Shown here piece by piece: positions 1 to 7,952 of a DNA stretch of 64,000 nt (its first letter is position 1; every line of letters starts with the position of its first letter). The position numbers were made by a program, and so were the translations under genes. This DNA is from DATBLQ01 sp036555325 (GTDB taxonomy: Bacteria; Pseudomonadota; Alphaproteobacteria; Rhizobiales; Aestuariivirgaceae). The stretch is taken from the NCBI GenBank assembly GCA_036555325.1, contig DATBLQ010000028.1, positions 1-64,000 of the forward strand, given 5' to 3'. A model generated the notes under the pieces. That model searched no databases, had not been told where the DNA came from, and saw only the letters and a list, made by a program, of their open reading frames with translations.

Positions 1-247
1 TTCTGGCACAACTCGGACTGACCGAGATGTCCGATATAGTGCCGCTATCAGCTGCATAGCGGACATCGATCGTGCCTGACCGAGCGCGCTGCCTATGTCA
101 TGTGGCTGCCTGGGTAAGCACCGGGTAAGCAGAAGGCAACGTAACTCATCCTGATGCATCAAACAAGCGTCCTTGTTGATACGCCTTGCAAAACAGTATA
201 TTGCAGCAAAGGCGCACAATAGAGCAACACTGGTAACAATAGATCAA
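1..247. other. Left-edge non-coding region, probable end of an integrated element
   Basis: No convincing gene lies here. An open frame enters from the left and ends at the TAG at 57-59, giving only 18 residues (LAQLGLTEMSDIVPLSAA), too short to identify. The bases CCGCTAT at 42-48 and ATAGCGG at 56-62 form a 7-bp hairpin, and GATGTCCG at 27-34 pairs with CGGACATC at 60-67 as an alternative fold. The stretch from about 175 to 247 is more AT-rich than the genes to the right. With the tRNA 3' fragment that follows, this is consistent with the terminal part of a genomic island lying to the left, which is an inference. Confidence 0.35.
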
Positions 248-307
248 AACAGACTCAAAATCTGTTGCCTGGAAGGGCGTTGGGGTTCGAGTCCTTCCAG
301 GGCACCA
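248..307 (+). pseudogene. tRNA-Leu(CAA) 3' fragment, probable attachment-site remnant
   Basis: The stretch matches a tRNA from the anticodon stem to the CCA end. The stem AACAGA (248-253) and TCTGTT (261-266) pairs perfectly around the loop CTCAAAA, giving anticodon CAA (256-258). A class II variable arm, the T-loop TTCGAGT (286-292), an acceptor 3' strand near 297-303 and ACCA (304-307) follow. No matching 5' acceptor strand (about GCCCTGG) or normal D-arm is present upstream; 222-247 only loosely resembles one. A 3' portion beginning at the anticodon stem is the classic duplication left by a tyrosine integrase at a tRNA gene. Confidence 0.65.
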
Positions 308-384
308 GTTTGTTGCTCTTGTGACGGGGATTGTTCTCGACTGTCCTCGATAGACAGCTTCACCAGCGTGAACAACCGCTATTA

Positions 385-411
385 GCCATGCCTTGGTGGC
401 CAAGGCATGGC
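385..411 (-). terminator. 12-bp perfect stem-loop downstream of the Ala-rich protein gene
   Basis: GCCATGCCTTGG and CCAAGGCATGGC form a perfect 12-bp stem with a 3-nt loop, 15 bp after the minus-strand gene that stops at 426. There is no T-run on either side, so it may act as an RNA 3'-end stabiliser or a weak terminator rather than a standard intrinsic terminator. Confidence 0.45.
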
Positions 412-425
412 TTCCGCTTGAGAAC

Positions 426-1130
426 TTACTGTGGAAGTTCGGGCTGCTCGGGGAGCGTGATCTTACCCTCCAGCAATCCGTCGACGGCGGCGCGCACATC
501 CTCGGTTACAGGCTTGTTTGCGGCATCTTCGAGAAGGTCCATGGCCATAGCATCCGCAGCATCGGCTGCGGCCTGAAGAGCGTCGGCTTCGGCAGCCAAG
601 GCAGCGGGATCGGCCAAGTTTGCCATGGCCGCATCATATTCCTCCTGGGTGATAAGGCCGTTGGCCAGATCAATGTCCAGATTAGCCTGCGCATTCGCGA
701 AATCGGCGGCAGCCTGGGCTGCCGCTTCGGCCGCCGCTTCGGCCGCGGCCTGGGCAGCTTCCGCGATGGCAGCCTGCTGACCGTAGGCGGCTATGCGGCC
801 GACCCGCGAATAGGGCGATGCATGGAGCATCGCATTGGCCGACGCGTGCGCTGCGTTCAGCGCACCGAGCTTACTGGCCATCGATCCGTTGGACGACTTG
901 GTCTTGCCTGAGCCTGTTGCGCTGGCGGCAGCGCTCTTGTTGCCGCCCTTTGCTTCGCTATTGCCATTGCCCCCATTGCCGTTTCCTCCGCCATTTCCCT
1001 GTCCATTTCCTCCCTTGGCGGCAAGGGCCGCGGGGTAATGGCTATCGCTGCCAAGATCGGAGGGGCTTGGCGCAGCCACAATCACCACACCCAATGCCAG
1101 ACCGAACACTGTCGATACACCACGTTGCAT
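426..1130 (-). CDS. Secreted Ala/Gly-rich protein with SHOCT-like motif, unknown function
   Basis: A 234-residue protein. The N-terminus has a hydrophobic stretch (about residues 8-20) that looks like a signal peptide. A Gly/Asn-rich linker follows (about 39-57), then a conserved-looking segment containing SMASKLGALNAAHASANAML and RVGRIAAY, an alanine-rich helix of repeated EAAAEAAAQAA type, and a segment NGLITQEEYDAAMANL that resembles the short SHOCT oligomerisation motif. A good ribosome binding site (GGAGG, 6 nt before ATG) supports the start. Similar secreted proteins occur in rhizobia as hypothetical proteins. No enzyme motif is visible. It is monocistronic, with a stem-loop just downstream. 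An oligomeric periplasmic or surface role is only a guess. Confidence 0.7.
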   Translation of the reverse strand: MQRGVSTVFGLALGVVIVAAPSPSDLGSDSHYPAALAAKGGNGQGNGGGNGNGGNGNSEAKGGNKSAAASATGSGKTKSSNGSMASKLGALNAAHASANAMLHASPYSRVGRIAAYGQQAAIAEAAQAAAEAAAEAAAQAAADFANAQANLDIDLANGLITQEEYDAAMANLADPAALAAEADALQAAADAADAMAMDLLEDAANKPVTEDVRAAVDGLLEGKITLPEQPELPQ

Positions 1131-1523
1131 GAAAAACCTCCGCTGTTTGTCAGGGTCAGACTACATGCAAGGTATCGTTAACCCACGTGTCTTCTGTTTT
1201 CGTGGTGCAGGTTGGCTGAATATTTAGACTGAGACTTAGGTCAAATTGTAAGGTTCCCGACATGTCCCTGGCCATCGTGACGGCCATAGCCCATTAACTT
1301 AGAAACACCGGTGCTCACGTGGCGAGCTCGCCTGGCTACAAAGAGGCTGTAGAGCGTCCAGCGGTATGGGCAAAATGCGACTAGGACGCGCCTGGATTAA
1401 TTCGAGCAGGACTTCCTCAACCAGTTTGCGAACCATGGTTGTTTCGCCGCCGCTTTCGGTTTAACCAAAAAATTGAAACGACCGGATCGGCTTTCGCAAA
1501 TTGGACAAAACGGGAGACTTACC
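1131..1523. other. Intergenic region, 393 bp, divergent promoters expected
   Basis: This gap separates the minus-strand Ala-rich protein gene from the plus-strand cupin gene, so it should hold both promoters. It contains several AT-rich patches (around 1219-1247 and 1455-1475). I see no convincing paired -35/-10 elements, no RNA gene and no coding frame with family resemblance. Confidence 0.4.
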
Positions 1524-1991
1524 ATGAGAGTGGTTTACATTATTGCGATGGGAGGACTGTTGCTTGCGGGGCCTTTGGCGGCCATGGCACAGGACCAGCA
1601 GAAGGTCGTGCCAGCGACGGAGGTTCCATGGGTCGAGGCGCCATCTTCGATCCCGCCGGGGGCGCACGTCGCCCTGCTCTATGGCGACCCCAGCAAGCAA
1701 GAGCTATTCGTCATGCGGCTGAAAATGCCCGCTGGGTACAAAATCCCGCCCCATAGTCATCCTAAACCCGAAGTCATTACCGTGCTTTCGGGCACTGTGA
1801 AGCTCGGAATCGGCGAAACAGCAGACGAGGCAACTGCACAGACGATGCCGGCTGGAAGTTTTTATGTCATACCGCCGAACACGGCACATTTCACGGCCGC
1901 GGTCGAGGAGACGGTGATTCAGCTCAGCGTCAACGGTCCGTGGGGAATAAATTATGTGAGTCCAAAGGAGGATCCGCGCCAATCGCAATAG
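1524..1991 (+). CDS. Periplasmic cupin-domain protein
   Basis: A 155-residue protein with a clear signal peptide (cleavage likely after AMA at residues 20-22) and a single cupin barrel. The likely metal ligands are visible: H77 and H79 in PPHSHPKPE, E83, and H122 in PPNTAHF. This is the usual two-histidine, glutamate, histidine set, so a metal-bound cupin is expected. The family is functionally diverse and the substrate cannot be told from sequence. The start at 1524 was chosen because it gives the signal peptide and is preceded by GGGAGA; an in-frame upstream ATG at 1473 would add 17 residues before it. It stands alone, 110 bp upstream of the glutamate dehydrogenase gene. Confidence 0.8.
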   Translation: MRVVYIIAMGGLLLAGPLAAMAQDQQKVVPATEVPWVEAPSSIPPGAHVALLYGDPSKQELFVMRLKMPAGYKIPPHSHPKPEVITVLSGTVKLGIGETADEATAQTMPAGSFYVIPPNTAHFTAAVEETVIQLSVNGPWGINYVSPKEDPRQSQ

Positions 1992-2101
1992 CCGTTAGGC
2001 AAAACGGCAACCGGGGCCTTGCGAGCGCTCTTCGCATTGCCACAAAATTTTGATACCTAGCTTCAGAACCGAACGACGCAGTCATCCTTTAAGGGGGTTT
2101 C

Positions 2102-5100
2102 ATGACAGCTGGCGACAAAGTCGCAGCGATCATGCGCGAGGTTGTCAAGGAGACAAAAAAGCATACGGCCGGGGCCGATGCAGCAGGCTTCAGCCGCACG
2201 CTTTACGGCGCCGCCTTGCCCGAAGACCTTGCTTCCTACGGCCCAAAGGAGCTCGCTGAACTCGCTGCCGAAAGCTTCAGTTTCATTTCATCGCGCATCC
2301 CCGGCCGTCCCAAGGTGCGCACTCGCAACCCCGGCGGTGCATTTTCCAAGGTAACGATCATCGAGATCGCCAACGACGACATGCCGTTCCTGGTGGACTC
2401 AGTGCTGGCGCTGCTGAATGAGCGAGGGCACGAGATCACGTTGATGCTTCATCCGGTGCTGAATGTTGCCCGGGACAGCGCCGGACAGCTGGTCAAGTTC
2501 GAGGAGAAGCCATCGGCCATCAGCAGTGTGATGCGCGAGAGCTTCATCCACATTCATGTCAGCCGGCTTTCGGACCCCGATCGGGAAACGATACAGCGGG
2601 AAATCGAGTCGGTCCTCATCGAAGTTCGCACCGCGGTGATCGACTGGCGGGCAATGCAAGGCCGCCTCAAACAAGCAATTGCGGATTATCAATCGAATCC
2701 GCCGCCCATACCAGTGGAGGACCTGGGCGAATCAATCGCCTTCCTTCAATGGCTTCTCGACAACCACTTCACCTTTCTCGGGATGAGGGAATATCGCTTC
2801 GAAGGCGGGGTCAAGAAGGGGCAGCTCATCCCGGTCGAGGGCTCTGGACTTGGCATCTTGCGGAGGCCCGAGATGAAAGTGCTGCGCAAGGGGGGCGGGC
2901 TTGTTTCGATGACGCCCGAAGTTCGTGCCTTTTTGATGCAACCCGCAGCTCTCATCATCACCAAGTCGGATGTGCGCGCGCACGTGCATCGGCGGGCGGC
3001 AATGGACTATGTCGGCGTCAAACTGTTCGACGACAAGGGCGAGCTTGCTGGCGAGCTCAGAGTCGTCGGGCTCTTCACGTCAACCGCCTATACCCGCAGC
3101 CCAAGCACCATCCCGCTGCTCAGGCGCAAGATCGATGCGGTGGTTGCTGCGAGCGGTTTCAATCCTGCCGGGCATTCCGGCAAAGCGCTGATCAACGTGC
3201 TTGAAACTTTTCCGCGCGATGAGCTTTTCCAGATCGATACTGAGACGCTGGCGGAAATGGCGCATGGTATCCTCCGACTGGAGGAGCGACCGCGCACCAG
3301 GCTTTTCGTGCGACGCGACCGGTTCGACCGATTTGTGTCGGCTTTTGTCTTTATCCCCCGCGACCGATTTAACTCGGATGTTCGTCAGCGAGTGGGCGAG
3401 ATCATCGCCAAGGCTTTCCACGGGAAAGTGGTGAGCTTTTCGCCGAGCTTCGGCGAAGGAACACTGGTGCGGGTGCATTTTATTGTCCTGCGCGCGCCTG
3501 GCGATGACCCCAAACCCGACATTGCCCAGTTGGAAGCTGAAGTGGTTGAGGCGGTGCGCAATTGGGATGACCGGCTGCAGTCAGCGCTGGTTCAATCGGG
3601 ACTTGCCGCTTTGGCGGCAAAATGGCGCGGGGCATTTCCGGCAGGTTATCGGGACAGTGTGGCGCCGGAACAATCACTTAGGGATATCGCAGAGCTTGAA
3701 GCGCTGCCGCCGGACGGCAGCGTCGCAGTAAAATTCGTACAGGCCAACAGACCGGATGAAGTGAACCTGAGGCTTTACCACCATGGCGAACCCATTTCAT
3801 TGAGCAGCCGGCTGCCTATCCTGGAAAACATGGGTTTCAAGGCGATCGAGGAGACCACTTTCAATGTCTCGCCGCATGAAGCCAGCGCGGTCATTCATGA
3901 CGTGGTGCTGAAAACCGATGGAGAATCGGTCGACATCGGAGCAGCGGCGAAAGCGCTTGAAACAACATTCATGGCGGTGTGGAGCGGAGCGGCGGAAAAC
4001 GATGCGTTCAACGCTCTGACGCTCAAGCAAATGGTCGATTGGCGGGATATCGCCCTACTGAGGACACTGGCGCGATATCTGCGGCAAGGAGCAACGAATT
4101 TCTCCGCAGATTACATGGCGCAAACCCTGGTAAAGCATCCGGCCATCGCGCGACAGCTCGTTGAGCTTTTTCACGCCCGGTTCGATACCAGGACGCAAAC
4201 TGAAGCGCGCGACCGCTCAATCGTTGTGGAGATCGAACAGGCACTGCAGCAGGTGCCGGTGCTCGACGAGGATCGCATCATCCGGGCCTATGTCAATCTG
4301 CTCGAGGCAACACTACGGACGAACTTCTTTCAAAAAGAGATGGATTATTCGCACGCTTCAACCATCAGCATCAAAATAGACAGCAAGAAGATCGAGGGTT
4401 TGCCCGAGCCCCGGCCATATGCCGAGATCTTCGTCTATTCGCCGGAAATGGAAGGAATTCATCTGCGTTTCGGCAGAATCGCACGAGGTGGCATCAGGTG
4501 GTCGGACAGGCCTGAAGATTTCCGAACAGAAGTACTGGGACTGGCAAAAGCGCAGAACGTGAAGAATGCAGTAATCGTACCGGTGGGAGCTAAGGGAGGG
4601 TTCGTACCGAAGAAGCTGCGCCAAGGAGCACCGCTGACGGTTCAGCAAGCGGTGGGCGTAGGTGCTTACCGGTCGTTAGTGTCGAGTCTTCTGGACATCA
4701 CGGACAATCTCAAGGGCGACAAAACCATACCACCCGCCAATGTCGTGCGGTGGGACGGGGACGATCCGTATCTCGTTGTCGCTGCCGATAAGGGCACGGC
4801 GACCTTTTCCGATATCGCCAACCAGATTTCCGCCGAACACGGTTTCTGGCTCGATGACGCTTTCGCGTCGGGCGGGTCGGCGGGTTACGACCATAAGAAA
4901 ATGGGCATCACTGCCCGGGGCGCCTGGGAGGCGGTCAAGCGGCACTTCCGCGAAATGGACATCGATATCCAATCAACTCCATTTACGACACTCGGCGTAG
5001 GCGATATGTCGGGTGATGTGTTCGGCAATGGGGCATTGTTGTCGAGGCAGATGAAGCTTATCGCCGCATTCGATCACCGCGATATCCTTATCGACCCCAA

Positions 5101-6877
5101 TCCCGATCCGGAAAGGAGCTTCGCGGAGCGCCAGAGATTGTTCCTTTTGCCGCGGTCAAGCTGGCAAGACTACGACAAGACTTTGATCAGCGCCGGCGGA
5201 GGCCTTTTTTCCCGCCAGCTCAAGTCCATTCCAGTGAGCGAGCAGATGCGAACTATGACTGGCCTAACCGCCGCTGCTGTTACGCCGCACCAATTGATCC
5301 ATGCGCTGCTCAAAAGCGAAGTCGATCTGCTTTGGCTCGGGGGAATTGGCACATATGTGAAAGCAACAGAGGAAAGCGCCAGCGATGTCGGCGACCGAGC
5401 CAATGACGCGCTGCGAATTAATGCGGCAGACCTCAAGGCGAAAGTCGTCGGCGAAGGCGCCAATCTCGGCGTCACACAGAAAGGGAGAGTGGAATTTGCC
5501 CGGCGTGGAGGCAGAATCAACACCGACGCCATCGACAATTCGGCCGGTGTGAATTCCTCCGACATGGAGGTCAACATAAAGATTCCACTTGGCGCTGCCG
5601 AGCAGGCAGGAACCATAAGCAGAGAGCAGCGCAACGAGCTGCTGGCCGGAATGACCGATGACGTTGCTGCACTCGTGCTGCGCAACAATTATATGCAAAC
5701 CTTAAGTCTCAGCTTGGCGGTGGCACGTGGAACGGAGGAAACCGGCTATGCAATCCTGCTCATGCATCAGCTGGAAAAGCGCGGCCTGCTCGATCGCGAG
5801 ATCGAGGGTCTGCCCACCGATCAGGAAATAAAGGCAAGAGATGCGCGCAGAGAAGGCCTAACCAGACCGGAGTTCGCCGTGCTCTTAGCTTACGCCAAGA
5901 TAGCTCTCCATCAGGATCTTCTTGAGAGCAACGTTCCCGATGATGAATATTTATCGCGGGAGCTTGAGCGGTATTTTCCGCAAAAGATAATCCAGCGGCA
6001 CGGCGGGGAAATCAGGCAACACCGCCTCAAGCGTGAGATCGTGGCGAGAATGCTTTCGAACAGCATGATCAACCGGGGAGGTCCGGGTTTCGTGGCGCGG
6101 CTGCAGAGCGAATCGGGGGCCACCGCCGCTCAAATAGCAGCGGCTTTCGCAGTTGCCCGGGACAGCTTCGATTTTACGGCGCACAACACTGCCATTGATG
6201 CGCTGGACAACAGAATCGCCAGTTCTCTGCAGATCAAACTTTATCTTGACCTGCAATCGCAATTGCGGCGGGCGACCCAGTGGTTCCTGCGCAACACCAA
6301 TCTAAATCTGGGTATCAACGATGTCGTATCGCGGTTCCGTCAAGGCATCGGAGAGTTGAAGAACACTCTGCATGAGATTCTGCCGGCAGTCGCGCGGCAG
6401 ACGCTGCGGAAACATGAGAAGGAACTTGAGGCAGGTGGGGTTCCTGGAGAACTGGCCAGGCGCATTGCGGGCCTCGCTTATCTGCAACGCGCGCCCGATA
6501 TCGTGCAGGTGGCGAAGGAAACGAGCTGCAGCCTGGCGGTGGCGGCAAGGGTGCTTTACGCCTCAGGGCTGAGGTTCCACATCGATGAACTCACGGAGCG
6601 AGCTCTGGACCTGGTTGCCAGGGATTTGTTCGAGCGGCTGGCCATCAACCGCACCATGGATCAGATCTTACTCTCGCATCGGACGGTCACTCGGCAGGTG
6701 CTCGCATACAACCAAGGTGACGGCGATTCGTGGCAAGCATGGTCTGATGCCAACGAGGAGCGGATCAGTGTAGTGACCAAGACAATCGAGGAGCTGCTGG
6801 CGGAAGCGCCCTTCGACCTCGCCAAACTTTCGGTCGCGCAGGGCCTGCTGTCAGATCTTGCCATGGCACGCGGATGA
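2102..6877 (+). CDS. gdhB: NAD-specific glutamate dehydrogenase, large L_180 class
   Basis: At 1591 residues this matches the roughly 180-kDa NAD-dependent glutamate dehydrogenases of alphaproteobacteria and streptomycetes, which oxidise glutamate to 2-oxoglutarate and ammonia. The long N-terminal half is regulatory in this class. The catalytic core begins near residue 795 (RGGIRWSDRPEDFRTEV) and includes the lysine-containing VGAKGGFVPKKL. The NAD-binding part follows around 1117-1160 with GEGANLGVTQ and DNSAGVNSSDMEVNIK. AAGGGGG at 2089-2097 serves as ribosome binding site before the ATG. The gene is followed after 33 bp by a DapA-like gene on the same strand. Its role is glutamate catabolism and nitrogen/carbon balance. 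Family assignment is very secure. Confidence 0.97.
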   Translation: MTAGDKVAAIMREVVKETKKHTAGADAAGFSRTLYGAALPEDLASYGPKELAELAAESFSFISSRIPGRPKVRTRNPGGAFSKVTIIEIANDDMPFLVDSVLALLNERGHEITLMLHPVLNVARDSAGQLVKFEEKPSAISSVMRESFIHIHVSRLSDPDRETIQREIESVLIEVRTAVIDWRAMQGRLKQAIADYQSNPPPIPVEDLGESIAFLQWLLDNHFTFLGMREYRFEGGVKKGQLIPVEGSGLGILRRPEMKVLRKGGGLVSMTPEVRAFLMQPAALIITKSDVRAHVHRRAAMDYVGVKLFDDKGELAGELRVVGLFTSTAYTRSPSTIPLLRRKIDAVVAASGFNPAGHSGKALINVLETFPRDELFQIDTETLAEMAHGILRLEERPRTRLFVRRDRFDRFVSAFVFIPRDRFNSDVRQRVGEIIAKAFHGKVVSFSPSFGEGTLVRVHFIVLRAPGDDPKPDIAQLEAEVVEAVRNWDDRLQSALVQSGLAALAAKWRGAFPAGYRDSVAPEQSLRDIAELEALPPDGSVAVKFVQANRPDEVNLRLYHHGEPISLSSRLPILENMGFKAIEETTFNVSPHEASAVIHDVVLKTDGESVDIGAAAKALETTFMAVWSGAAENDAFNALTLKQMVDWRDIALLRTLARYLRQGATNFSADYMAQTLVKHPAIARQLVELFHARFDTRTQTEARDRSIVVEIEQALQQVPVLDEDRIIRAYVNLLEATLRTNFFQKEMDYSHASTISIKIDSKKIEGLPEPRPYAEIFVYSPEMEGIHLRFGRIARGGIRWSDRPEDFRTEVLGLAKAQNVKNAVIVPVGAKGGFVPKKLRQGAPLTVQQAVGVGAYRSLVSSLLDITDNLKGDKTIPPANVVRWDGDDPYLVVAADKGTATFSDIANQISAEHGFWLDDAFASGGSAGYDHKKMGITARGAWEAVKRHFREMDIDIQSTPFTTLGVGDMSGDVFGNGALLSRQMKLIAAFDHRDILIDPNPDPERSFAERQRLFLLPRSSWQDYDKTLISAGGGLFSRQLKSIPVSEQMRTMTGLTAAAVTPHQLIHALLKSEVDLLWLGGIGTYVKATEESASDVGDRANDALRINAADLKAKVVGEGANLGVTQKGRVEFARRGGRINTDAIDNSAGVNSSDMEVNIKIPLGAAEQAGTISREQRNELLAGMTDDVAALVLRNNYMQTLSLSLAVARGTEETGYAILLMHQLEKRGLLDREIEGLPTDQEIKARDARREGLTRPEFAVLLAYAKIALHQDLLESNVPDDEYLSRELERYFPQKIIQRHGGEIRQHRLKREIVARMLSNSMINRGGPGFVARLQSESGATAAQIAAAFAVARDSFDFTAHNTAIDALDNRIASSLQIKLYLDLQSQLRRATQWFLRNTNLNLGINDVVSRFRQGIGELKNTLHEILPAVARQTLRKHEKELEAGGVPGELARRIAGLAYLQRAPDIVQVAKETSCSLAVAARVLYASGLRFHIDELTERALDLVARDLFERLAINRTMDQILLSHRTVTRQVLAYNQGDGDSWQAWSDANEERISVVTKTIEELLAEAPFDLAKLSVAQGLLSDLAMARG

Positions 6878-6910
6878 TAAGACAGCAGAGGGAAAACGAA
6901 ATATCGCGCC

Positions 6911-7840
6911 ATGAGCGAAACTTCCCAGCTTGCTTGTGTCTTTGCACCGGTGCTGACACCGTTCAGAGATGATTATTCCTGCAATCGGGAGCTGTTCGTC
7001 AATTTTTGCCTATGGCTCCACGCACAGGGCGTGGGGCTTGCAATCTTCGGCACGAATTCGGAGGCAAATTCGCTTACCCTTGAGGAGCGGCTGGAGCTGC
7101 TTGGCGCGCTCATCGAGGCAGGAGTGCCGCCATCGGCACTTCTGCCAGGGACGGGAGCCTGCGCGATGGGTGATAGCGTACGGCTGACGACGGCAGCGGT
7201 GAAGGCGGGATGCAGCGGGGTGCTCATGCTGCCACCTTTCTATTATAAGCCGGTCAGCGATGACGGCCTGTTCGCAGCCTATTCGGAAGTGATTGAACGG
7301 GTCGGGGATAGTCGATTCAAAATGCTGCTTTACCACATTCCGCAGGTGTCGGGAGTTCCGCTCTCTCTGGAGCTGATCGGTCGATTGGTGGAACGGTATC
7401 CCAAGACCGTCATTGGCATGAAAGATTCTTCCGGCGACCTCAACAACACGAAATCGGTCATCGAACGTTTTCGGGGTTTCAAGGTGTATGCCGGAAGCGA
7501 TGCACTGTTGCTCGCCACGATGCGGTACGGCGGAGCGGGTTGCATCTCGGCGACGGCGAATGTCAATCCTGCCGCGATCGTGCGACTTAGGCGCAACTGG
7601 ATGGAGGAAGGGGCGGAGGCGGCACAGGCGGGGTTGGTGCAAATCCGGAGAATCTTCGAAAGCTTTCCGATGATCGCGGCCCTCAAAGCCGCCGCCGCGC
7701 ATTACGGCAGGACCAAGAGTTTCGCGGTCGTGCGGCCGCCGCTCTTGAGGTTAACCGAGGAACAACGAGGCAAGCTTTTAGAGGCGCTCGAGAAGTCCAA
7801 ATTTGCAATGCCGGAGCTTGAGCGAGCGCTTGCTCGCTAG
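6911..7840 (+). CDS. DapA/NanA-family class I aldolase, substrate unknown
   Basis: A 309-residue TIM-barrel protein of the dihydrodipicolinate synthase/N-acetylneuraminate lyase family. The Schiff-base lysine is K171 in GMKDSSGD and the catalytic tyrosine is Y141 in YHIP. True DapA usually has a GTTGE motif and an arginine after the tyrosine (YNVPGRT). Here these read GTNSE (47-51) and YHIPQVSG, so the carboxylate-binding set differs and it is probably not the lysine-pathway enzyme. It may be a lyase for another 2-keto acid or a hydroxyproline- or sugar-acid-type dehydratase. It lies 33 bp after the glutamate dehydrogenase gene and may be cotranscribed. Confidence 0.85.
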   Translation: MSETSQLACVFAPVLTPFRDDYSCNRELFVNFCLWLHAQGVGLAIFGTNSEANSLTLEERLELLGALIEAGVPPSALLPGTGACAMGDSVRLTTAAVKAGCSGVLMLPPFYYKPVSDDGLFAAYSEVIERVGDSRFKMLLYHIPQVSGVPLSLELIGRLVERYPKTVIGMKDSSGDLNNTKSVIERFRGFKVYAGSDALLLATMRYGGAGCISATANVNPAAIVRLRRNWMEEGAEAAQAGLVQIRRIFESFPMIAALKAAAAHYGRTKSFAVVRPPLLRLTEEQRGKLLEALEKSKFAMPELERALAR

Positions 7841-7952
7841 CATCGACAACGGATTTCGAATGGAATGAAGGATGCGGAACTACACTTCAGACTCTGCGTT
7901 TTTGAACATCTGCGATCGTAACTGCAACATTTCGAGGCGGTTCGTGGATCTC

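Noticed and set aside
146..499. Minus-strand 117-residue frame across the tRNA fragment
   Set aside because: It runs through the tRNA remnant and overlaps the end of the Ala-rich protein gene in another frame; no family resemblance.
720..760. GCC-rich repeat as a tandem-repeat array or regulatory element
   Set aside because: It encodes the alanine-rich helix of the secreted protein and is explained by coding.
6911..7840. Canonical dapA (4-hydroxy-tetrahydrodipicolinate synthase)
   Set aside because: The GTTGE motif and the arginine after the catalytic tyrosine are replaced, so only the family level is supported.
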